Below, piece by piece: positions 1 through 5,006 of a stretch of 5,006 nt of DNA. Both the position numbers and the translations under genes were made by a program. Below the pieces are notes generated by a model, which worked only from the letters and a program-made list of their open reading frames with translations, was not told the origin of the DNA and made no database searches. The DNA comes from Anaerolineae bacterium (lineage in GTDB: Bacteria > Chloroflexota > Anaerolineae > Anaerolineales > Villigracilaceae). The stretch's first letter is position 1. Each line of letters opens with the position of its first letter. The stretch covers positions 1 to 5,006 of the forward strand of contig DQGV01000182.1 in assembly GCA_003524705.1 (NCBI GenBank), read 5' to 3'.

Positions 1-221
1 TTACCCCAAAATTGAAAAATAGAAATTTTCAAAAAATATACTAAGGCTTCTAATTCAGGCAATGAAGGCGCACGTCGTCCCTCTTCATACGCACGAAATA
101 CACCAGGTTTTACACCAATCGCATCAGCACATTCTTTAATACTGCGGCGTTCTGCCACACGCGCATCGCGGATTAGCAAACCAAGTTTCTTTTCACGAAT
201 TGTGATTTGGGCGTTGGTCAT
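1..221 (-). CDS. XRE/Cro-like helix-turn-helix protein, 3' end cut off by window edge
   Basis: An open frame begins with ATG at 221-219 and stays open for 73 codons to the left edge, so the C-terminal part is not visible. Residues about 13-68 fit an XRE/Cro-type helix-turn-helix: a first helix (GLLIRDARVAERRS), the HTH pair around IKECADAIGVKPGVFRAYEEG (residues 28-48), then the family-typical RRAPSLPELEALVYFLKI and a QFWG ending. That pattern, with an acidic patch before Pro-Ser-Leu-Pro-Glu-Leu, is common in small HTH proteins of Anaerolineae as far as I remember. A GAGGA ribosome-binding site (229-225) supports the start, although its spacing of 3 bases is short. The gene follows cpaF by 45 bases on the same strand. 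It could be a DNA-binding regulator or, if longer, a RodZ-like protein with a membrane segment; the missing end prevents a choice. Confidence 0.8.
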   Translation of the reverse strand, partial: MTNAQITIREKKLGLLIRDARVAERRSIKECADAIGVKPGVFRAYEEGRRAPSLPELEALVYFLKISIFQFWG

Positions 222-244
222 TGTTCCTCATCAAAAAATTTTAA

Positions 245-281
245 TACCTGAATTATAGCAGACTGTTTAGCGTCGTGTTGA
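245..281 (-). promoter_or_regulatory. candidate extended -10 promoter for the HTH gene
   Basis: Reading the minus strand, TGCTATAAT lies at 260-252: a perfect TATAAT -10 hexamer (257-252) preceded by the TG of an extended -10. A weak -35 match, TCAACA (281-276, 4 of 6 to TTGACA), lies 18 bases upstream, inside the last codons of cpaF. Transcription would start near position 245, leaving a leader of about 24 bases that holds the GAGGA ribosome-binding site. A short AAAATTTT palindrome at 235-242 sits in this leader and could be an operator, but it may be chance in AT-rich DNA. This is sequence resemblance to the sigma-70 consensus only. Confidence 0.5.
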
Positions 282-1580
282 TGAACCAGATTGGTTACCA
301 GCCATAAAGATTTCTGCGCCGAGTTTATACCCAGCCGCTTCAAGACGTGGTGTAAACAGGGGGCGAATACCTGTTGGTTTTAACTCACCCTGAATTTTTC
401 CATCTTGCGTTACGCCAGTCTGATTAAATTTGAAAATATCGGTCAAAACTACTACATCACCTTCCATGCCTGCTACTTCGGTAATGGCTGTCACTTTTCT
501 TTGACCATCTTTCAAACGGCTTTGTTGCACAATTAAATCTATGGCTGATGATATTTGCTGACGAACAACCTTGAGGGGCAAATCCATGCCTGCCATTAAG
601 ACTAAGGTTTCCATACGAGAGATTGCATCACGTGGACTATTGGCATGGACGGTCGTTAATGAACCATCATGCCCGGTATTCATGGCTTGGAGCATATCTA
701 ATGCTTCACCCCCACGTACCTCACCCACAACGATACGGTCTGGACGCATACGCAAAGAATTTTTCACCAAATCACGAATGGTGACAGCGTGCATTCCATC
801 TGTGTTGGCGGCTTTGGTTTCCATGCGCATGACATGGTCTTGTTGTAATTGCAATTCAGCCGCATCTTCAATGGTAATGATGCGTTCGTTTTCTGGAATA
901 AAACCAGAAAGTACATTTAACAAAGTTGTTTTACCAGAGCCTGTTCCGCCAGAAATGACGATATTAAAGTGCGCTTTTACGCAAGCCTCTAAAAAGCTTG
1001 CCATTTGCTGTGTAAGCGAGCCGAAATTTATCAGGTCTGGAACTTGTAGGCGGTCTTTGCGAAACTTTCGAATAGTAATAGAAGGTCCATCTATGGCAAC
1101 AGGTCGAACTACGGCATTGACGCGTGAACCATCTGGTAAACGGGCATCCACTGTCGGCGAGTCATAATCTACGCGCCTGCCTAACGGAAGAATGATTCGG
1201 TCAATAATGCGAACCACATGGTCATCATCATCAAATGAAATATTGGCGCGACTGAGTTGACCTTTTTTTTCAATAAAAATTTTTTTCGGTCCATTCACCA
1301 TGATTTCGGTGATATCGGGATCATCTAACAAAGGTTGAAGCGGACCAAAACCAAGCATGTCATTTAAGACTTGCTTGAAAATTTCTTTTTTTACATCTTC
1401 TGGGAGTTTGATTTGGGTTTGTTCAAAAATTTTTGTAATATTTTGTTGAACAAACGTATTCCGTTGTGCCGCTGGAATACTTTCCATTTCTAAAGCACGC
1501 AGTAAATTATCAGCTAGAAATTTTTTTAAGCGAATTAAATCTTGTCCCGTCAGTCGTTGAGGTGCCCCTGGTGCATTCAT
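267..1580 (-). CDS. cpaF: CpaF/TadA-type ATPase of a Tad (Flp) pilus / type II/IV secretion system
   Basis: This 437-residue protein is a secretion ATPase of the CpaF/TadA group of the GspE/VirB11 superfamily. It forms cytoplasmic hexamers that hydrolyse ATP to drive assembly of Tad/Flp pili. Visible parts, in order: a helical N-terminal region (about 11-80) ending in GFGPLQPLLDD; the N-terminal domain signature DITEIMVNGP (89-98) and RLPDGSRVNAVVRPV (147-161); Walker A GGTGSGKTT with K217; an Asp box ITIEDAAELQL with E238-D239; Walker B RIVVGEVRGGEA with E287; and a His box GHDGSLTTVHANSP with H304 and H312. All key residues are present and length is normal for the family, so it should be active. 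The ATG at 1580-1578 overlaps the TGA of the preceding gene (ATGA), and GGAG at 1591-1588 lies 7 bases upstream. The group is broad, so the exact machine (Tad pilus versus a related secretion system) rests on the CpaE neighbour. Confidence 0.94.
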   Translation of the reverse strand: MNAPGAPQRLTGQDLIRLKKFLADNLLRALEMESIPAAQRNTFVQQNITKIFEQTQIKLPEDVKKEIFKQVLNDMLGFGPLQPLLDDPDITEIMVNGPKKIFIEKKGQLSRANISFDDDDHVVRIIDRIILPLGRRVDYDSPTVDARLPDGSRVNAVVRPVAIDGPSITIRKFRKDRLQVPDLINFGSLTQQMASFLEACVKAHFNIVISGGTGSGKTTLLNVLSGFIPENERIITIEDAAELQLQQDHVMRMETKAANTDGMHAVTIRDLVKNSLRMRPDRIVVGEVRGGEALDMLQAMNTGHDGSLTTVHANSPRDAISRMETLVLMAGMDLPLKVVRQQISSAIDLIVQQSRLKDGQRKVTAITEVAGMEGDVVVLTDIFKFNQTGVTQDGKIQGELKPTGIRPLFTPRLEAAGYKLGAEIFMAGNQSGSSTRR

Positions 1581-1873
1581 CCGCTTTCTCCGGCTTGAGT
1601 ATCATCTGCTGGCATAATCCACACAATTTGCGATTTATTAACTGCCATAAATGGGCTACTGTAAGCAACTTTCCCATTGGCATCATAAACACTTGCATTC
1701 GTAACTGCTATATAACTTTCTTCATTTTCAAGTTCGTCTTTCAATCTCTCTCCCTGACGAATATGCACCAACCCACGAATCAAATGTGTATTGGTCTGTA
1801 AGATTGAGGAAACAGTTATCTTGGAAACAACATTGGTGTAGTACTTACCTTTTTCATCATACTCGATGCTCAT
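1577..1873 (-). CDS. conserved-looking small protein of unknown function between cpaE and cpaF
   Basis: This 98-residue protein has no motif to which I can assign a function. It starts at ATG 1873-1871 with a good ribosome-binding site (GGAGAG, 1884-1879) and ends in an ATGA overlap with cpaF. It has no signal peptide or membrane segment and is probably cytoplasmic. A Tyr-rich start (IEYDEKGKYYTNVV) is followed by alternating hydrophobic stretches that suggest a small beta-barrel: THLIRGLVHI (29-38), the polar turn GERLKDEL (41-48), YIAVTNASVYDANGKV (54-69) and PFMAVNKSQIVWIMP (74-88). The tail (89-98) is acidic and polar. The pattern of a strand, then an RLxDEL turn, then a strand with a Val-Thr-Asn-Ala core is reminiscent of SH3/Sm-like small barrels, but this is only an impression. 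Position and coupling to cpaF suggest it works with the pilus ATPase or its regulation. Confidence 0.85.
   Translation of the reverse strand: MSIEYDEKGKYYTNVVSKITVSSILQTNTHLIRGLVHIRQGERLKDELENEESYIAVTNASVYDANGKVAYSSPFMAVNKSQIVWIMPADDTQAGESG
1588..1591 (-). promoter_or_regulatory. ribosome-binding site of cpaF inside the upstream gene
   Basis: GGAG lies 7 bases before the cpaF ATG and within the last codons of the 98-residue gene (its Gly-Glu-Ser-Gly end). With the 4-base ATGA stop/start overlap, it points to translational coupling of the two genes and fixes the cpaF start. Confidence 0.75.
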
Positions 1874-1904
1874 GGTTTCTCTCCAATCGTAAAGGCTTAT
1901 TTTT

Positions 1905-3050
1905 TTAAGCGGGTACTTTTTCCATAGCCGCCAACATCTCTCTCGCAGTTTCTTGAAAAATAAGTACCGCTGTGTCGTTAGGGAATTTTAACGTAAAAGG
2001 CTGATGATGTGTATTCGCAAATGCTAAATTGGTGCTTAAGTACGGTACTGAGGCATTGATTTTTATTTCCAGCATTTTTTCAGCATCGGCTTTACTTAAC
2101 CCCTCTAAACCAGCCGCCCGATTCAAAATTGAATAGATTGATTCACTTTGAACGCCTTTATTCTTCAAATAATCTAATAGAGTTTTAGAAAGAGGTAAAG
2201 TGCTGGTATCTGTGCCTATTAATAAAACCACTAAATCGGCATGTTGAATTAATGGCAAAGTGATTCTTGAAAGCGAACGTCCAATATCAATGAACACATA
2301 GTCATACCCCATTTTCAATGAGGTGACTATATCCCAAATTCGTTCTACTTTTAATTGATTGCTGAGTTCTGGATCTGGTGAGCCAGCCAACAAACTAAAT
2401 TTCCAATTACGCATTTCAGGCAGATGATTACGGAAAAAGTCCGGTGATGTGACATCATGTGACATATCAGCCACATTGACGATATTCACGCTTCCTTCGT
2501 ACCCGACAATTGGAGCAATGGACCCGATAGGTAAGACTAAGTCTGCGACAACGAGTTTAGCATCAGGTTGTTTGCCAGCAATGTTCATTGCTACATTAGC
2601 ACAAAATGATGAAGTACCTGTTCCACCTTTGGCACTCAAAAATACAATTAACTTTCCACCTTGTTTCATGGCATCGCCATTTAGCACTAACAAACGCCGA
2701 ATCGCATCAGTGAGCATGGGAACTGCTTGCCCGGATTTCGTGATGTACTCGTTGAAGCCTGCTTCCAGACAAGATTTGATGCGTTCTGGGTTTGAATCAC
2801 TGCTTAATGCAATCAGTGGAACTTGTGATGTACGCGAATCTTGTTTTAATTTATTGGCAAACTCTTCCCCTTTTAAGTCTGTCATGGTCGGGTCGGCAAT
2901 GATTAATTCTGGATGGTCACGCCAAGCAAAAATTAAGCCTTCTTTGCCGGAACCAGCTTGTAAAACTTCATGGTTTTGACCCAGTAATTTTTGTGCGATG
3001 AAATTTCTACTAGCGCCATCTGCATCAACAACTAAAATTTTATTGGGCAT
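1905..3050 (-). CDS. cpaE: CpaE/TadZ-like ATPase with N-terminal receiver domain
   Basis: A 381-residue protein with the CpaE/TadZ architecture. Residues 1-122 form a receiver (REC) domain: D9 and D11 near the acidic pocket (A10 takes the place of one usual Asp), D53 at the phospho-acceptor position, S83/S84 and K105. Residues about 131-378 form a MinD/ParA-type ATPase: a deviant Walker A KGGTGTS (141-147) with the signature K141 but T146 in place of the usual P-loop Lys; a switch region VVADLVLP with D170; and Walker B YDYVFIDIG with D255. In known systems CpaE/TadZ marks the cell pole or assembly site and recruits Tad pilus components; acting next to the membrane here is inferred. The start at 3050 has only a weak, close ribosome-binding site (GAAAGG, 3059-3054), but it gives a complete first REC strand. 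It follows the regulator by 19 bases and precedes the small gene by 31. A plain MinD/ParA is less likely because of the REC fusion and the cpaF neighbour. Confidence 0.88.
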   Translation of the reverse strand: MPNKILVVDADGASRNFIAQKLLGQNHEVLQAGSGKEGLIFAWRDHPELIIADPTMTDLKGEEFANKLKQDSRTSQVPLIALSSDSNPERIKSCLEAGFNEYITKSGQAVPMLTDAIRRLLVLNGDAMKQGGKLIVFLSAKGGTGTSSFCANVAMNIAGKQPDAKLVVADLVLPIGSIAPIVGYEGSVNIVNVADMSHDVTSPDFFRNHLPEMRNWKFSLLAGSPDPELSNQLKVERIWDIVTSLKMGYDYVFIDIGRSLSRITLPLIQHADLVVLLIGTDTSTLPLSKTLLDYLKNKGVQSESIYSILNRAAGLEGLSKADAEKMLEIKINASVPYLSTNLAFANTHHQPFTLKFPNDTAVLIFQETAREMLAAMEKVPA

Positions 3051-3069
3051 AAACCTTTCATTACCATTC

Positions 3070-3768
3070 TCACGTTTCGACGGGCGGCATTAAGTATCCT
3101 AATCCTGAACGTGTGACTATATGTTTGGGGTTGTGCGCGTCTTTTTCCAATTTTTGGCGTAGACGTGCAATACTCACCCATAGAATTTCTTTATCGTTTT
3201 TGTACTCAACTCCCCATACATTACTCAATAATTCTTCAGATGTGAGAATTTTTCCGATATTGTGAGCAAAATGCAATAAAAGACGGTATTCAGTAGCCGA
3301 AAGTGAGATAGCATCTTCACCACGCCATACTTCGGCGCGAGCGAAATCTATTTTCAAATCATCATGTGTAAAGAAGCGTACTTGATTGGCAGATTCGCTT
3401 GGTGGTTGAGCGCGACGTAAGACTGCACGCACACGGGCTAATAACTCAGTTGCAGAAAATGGTTTCACTAAATAATCATCAGCGCCTAAATCAAGACCAC
3501 GCACGCGATCTTGTTCTTCGCCACGTGCTGTGAGAATCACAATTGGGACGTTAGAAAACTCTCGAATGCGCTGGCAAGTTTGAAACCCGTCAAGACGCGG
3601 CATCATTACATCTAATAAAACTAAATCTATGGGTTGGGCTGAAAAAACTTCTAAAGCTTGCATGCCATCTTGCGCAGTTGCTACTTCATATCCCTCTGTA
3701 CGCAAGTTTGCTTCTAACAGGCGCAGGTAGCGAGGTTCATCATCCACAATTAAAATGCGCTTTGCCAT
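3070..3768 (-). CDS. OmpR/PhoB-family response regulator
   Basis: A 232-residue transcription factor of the OmpR/PhoB group. The receiver domain (about 3-118) is complete: acidic pair D9-D10, phospho-acceptor D53 in LVLLDVMMPRLDG, T80 in ILTARGEE, and K102 in DYLVKPFSATELLARV. The winged-helix DNA-binding domain (about 130-228) has the usual ISLSATEYRLLLHFAHNIGKILTSEELLSNVWG and, towards the end, WVSIARLRQKLE and IVTRSGLGYLMPP. Start ATG at 3768-3766 has a strong ribosome-binding site, AGGAGA, 7 bases upstream. It lies 34 bases after the histidine kinase and 19 before cpaE, so the kinase is its probable partner. The target genes cannot be read from this window; autoregulation of this operon or of pilus genes is the natural guess. 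Confidence 0.95.
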   Translation of the reverse strand: MAKRILIVDDEPRYLRLLEANLRTEGYEVATAQDGMQALEVFSAQPIDLVLLDVMMPRLDGFQTCQRIREFSNVPIVILTARGEEQDRVRGLDLGADDYLVKPFSATELLARVRAVLRRAQPPSESANQVRFFTHDDLKIDFARAEVWRGEDAISLSATEYRLLLHFAHNIGKILTSEELLSNVWGVEYKNDKEILWVSIARLRQKLEKDAHNPKHIVTRSGLGYLMPPVET

Positions 3769-3802
3769 AACAATTTCTCCTGAAGTGCGAAAATGAGAGC
3801 GG

Positions 3803-4990
3803 TCAAGGGGTTGGGTCGGCGGGCAGTTCTATATAAAAGGTTGTGCCGACATCCAACTCTGACTCTACCCAAATCTTACCATGATGTGCCATAATAATTT
3901 GTTTGCAAATGTAAAGACCTAGCCCTGTACCCGTGACTGTGCGTTCGCCCGGCACGCGATAAAAACGCTCAAATAAAAACGGGAGAAAATCTTCGGGAAT
4001 GCCTTCGCCTTGGTCTGAAAATGAGACTAAGACAGATTTTTCAAGTGCTTTGGTAGAGATAGTAATTTTTGAATTTGGGGCGTACTTAATAGCATTGCTA
4101 AATAAATTTTCAAACACTTGCGAAAGGCGCACGCCATCTCCATGAACGGAGGGTAATGTCTCCAAGTGGTATTCAATTTTCAAGTCAGGGTGATGCGTGT
4201 TGACGCGGGTGGCAACGTCGCGGATTAATGCATCTAAACGAATAGGTGCAAATTTAAATTGCAATGTCTTACTTTGTAAACGCGCTGATTCAAGCATATC
4301 TTCAATCAAACGCGTTAATCTATCTGCTTCTTCATCAATAATAGTGAGAAATTCTTTTTGTGTTTCTTCATCCCATGTTGTATCTGGTCTTAATAAACTT
4401 GTACTATAGCCTTTGATGAAACCCAACGGTGTGCGCAATTCATGTGAAATGGTGGAAACAAAATCATCTTGTAAGCGCATCTGACGTTGCACTGAATCCA
4501 ATTCAGCACGGGCATCTTGTAATTCTTTTTTTTCTATCAAAGAAGCAGACCAAAAAGCTTGTAAAGATGCCAAATGAATATGCAATTCAGAATAAGCAGG
4601 TCCGCCGAAACGCACAAACAATAATGTGCCTCTGACTTTTGAATTAATGCGCAAGGGAATGCCAAGTAAATAGGTTTGCGAAATTCTATCCATACCTTTA
4701 ATCGGTTGACCCGGTTCGCGCATAATTAAACGGTTGGTCTTTATCACTTCTGCCGCAATGGCTTCACCCCAAGCAGCATCGGCTTCGGCAGTTTTTCCAC
4801 GCCCCATTGCACGCGCATAGATGACATCTAAACTTTTATCTTGCGGGTCTTCTAAATAAACAGCGACGTTATCAAATACAAATGAACTCCGCATAGATAA
4901 AAATAATGAATCTAATGCGGATTTTAAGTCTGGTTTTTTTTGCATTTCTTGAAAAATAAAATGCAGTTGTGAAAGAGTATCAATATCCAT
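3803..4990 (-). CDS. soluble GAF-domain sensor histidine kinase
   Basis: A 395-residue histidine kinase with no membrane-spanning segment, so probably cytoplasmic. Residues about 10-152 look like a GAF sensory domain (FDNVAVYLEDPQ, LLGIPLRINSKVRGTLLFVRFGG); it contains no Cys, so a Cys-bound cofactor is unlikely, and the ligand is unknown. A short coiled-coil-like linker (about 152-176) leads to the dimerisation domain with H183 in STISHELRTPLGF; E184 and T187 form the ExxT motif seen in kinases that also remove phosphate from their partner. The ATP-binding domain is intact: N box around N295 and N299, G1 box DQGEG (326-330), F box FLFERFYR (338-345) and G2 box GTGLGL (354-359). It ends 34 bases before the response regulator. 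The ATG at 4990-4988 is preceded by a weak ribosome-binding site (GAG at 4998-4996); only 16 bases upstream are visible, so the operon promoter is not seen. Confidence 0.93.
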   Translation of the reverse strand: MDIDTLSQLHFIFQEMQKKPDLKSALDSLFLSMRSSFVFDNVAVYLEDPQDKSLDVIYARAMGRGKTAEADAAWGEAIAAEVIKTNRLIMREPGQPIKGMDRISQTYLLGIPLRINSKVRGTLLFVRFGGPAYSELHIHLASLQAFWSASLIEKKELQDARAELDSVQRQMRLQDDFVSTISHELRTPLGFIKGYSTSLLRPDTTWDEETQKEFLTIIDEEADRLTRLIEDMLESARLQSKTLQFKFAPIRLDALIRDVATRVNTHHPDLKIEYHLETLPSVHGDGVRLSQVFENLFSNAIKYAPNSKITISTKALEKSVLVSFSDQGEGIPEDFLPFLFERFYRVPGERTVTGTGLGLYICKQIIMAHHGKIWVESELDVGTTFYIELPADPTP

Positions 4991-5006
4991 TTAATCTCGC
5001 ACGGCT

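Noticed and set aside
571..1167. A 198-codon plus-strand open frame opposite cpaF.
   Set aside because: It lies wholly antisense to the conserved Walker A, Walker B and His-box coding of cpaF. Its translation is Ser/Arg/Thr-rich with no domain, as expected from the reverse of a coding frame.
1263..1286. Homopolymer runs of 8 and 7 bases in cpaF, considered as a frameshift or slippage site.
   Set aside because: The frame on both sides gives the conserved CpaF sequence (MVNGPKKIFIEKKGQL), so there is no break. A slippery A run without a downstream structure or a useful alternative frame is not enough.
1466..1801. Overlapping open frames on both strands across the junction of the 98-residue gene and cpaF (also 1510-1698 on the minus strand).
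   Set aside because: The minus-strand frame is an alternative frame of two well-supported genes, and the plus-strand one is antisense to them; neither has a protein-like pattern.
1895..1910. A perfect 5-bp inverted repeat (GCTTA/TAAGC) with a 6-base loop at the end of cpaE, considered as a terminator.
   Set aside because: The stem is short and AT-rich and is not followed by a U tract in the direction of transcription; it includes the stop codon and probably reflects chance.
2449..2979. A 176-codon plus-strand open frame opposite cpaE.
   Set aside because: It is antisense to the REC and Walker A coding of cpaE and shows no recognisable motif or separate gene context.
4197..4635. Two short plus-strand open frames (4197-4409 and 4429-4635) opposite the histidine kinase.
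   Set aside because: Both are antisense to the conserved dimerisation and linker coding of the kinase and have no recognisable features.
1949..4958. A 15-base shared string TTTCTTGAAAAATAA in cpaE (near 1950) and in the kinase gene (near 4944).
   Set aside because: Both copies encode an Ile-Phe-Gln-Glu stretch in AT-rich codons; two isolated copies within coding sequence do not make a repeat family.
4941..4965. An inverted repeat TGCATTT/AAATGCA near the start of the histidine kinase gene.
   Set aside because: It lies inside codons for the FQEMQKK region, with an 11-base loop in AT-rich DNA; no promoter or operator context supports it.

Overview
The window carries one tightly packed block of six genes, all on the minus strand and read from right to left: a soluble GAF-domain sensor histidine kinase, an OmpR-type response regulator, a CpaE/TadZ-type ATPase with an N-terminal receiver domain, a 98-residue protein of unknown function, a CpaF/TadA-type secretion ATPase, and the first 73 codons of an XRE-like helix-turn-helix protein that runs off the left edge. 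Almost every base is coding. The gaps between genes are 34, 19, 31, -4 and 45 bases, and I see no convincing terminator in any of them, so one polycistronic message from the kinase to at least cpaF is the simplest reading.

The likely source is a bacterium with a moderately AT-rich genome (about 40-45% G+C by eye). The gene arrangement, the style of the GAF kinase and the HTH protein resemble what I remember of Anaerolineae (phylum Chloroflexota). This is inference from family resemblance; the window holds no rRNA or other marker gene. Nothing suggests a plasmid, phage, transposon or CRISPR array, and the coding style looks even across the window.

Right part (3070-4990): a two-component pair. 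The kinase has no membrane segment and keeps the phospho-accepting His and the complete ATP-binding domain. The regulator keeps all receiver residues and a winged-helix DNA-binding domain. Middle (1577-3050): the CpaE/TadZ-like protein, expected to position or organise the pilus machine, followed by the small unknown protein. Left (267-1580): CpaF, the ATPase expected to power a Tad-type (Flp) pilus, translationally coupled to the small gene by an ATGA overlap. Far left (1-266): a likely internal promoter with an extended -10 element overlaps the end of cpaF and would drive the HTH gene.

Together this looks like the regulatory and motor end of a Tad pilus locus, with its own cytoplasmic phosphorelay built into the operon. 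The usual inner-membrane platform genes (tadB/tadC), pilin, prepilin peptidase and secretin are not in the window. The points most worth a second look are the possible second phosphorylation target (the receiver domain of CpaE), the altered nucleotide-binding residues of CpaE, the unknown 98-residue protein placed between cpaE and cpaF, and the HTH gene with its own promoter directly after cpaF.
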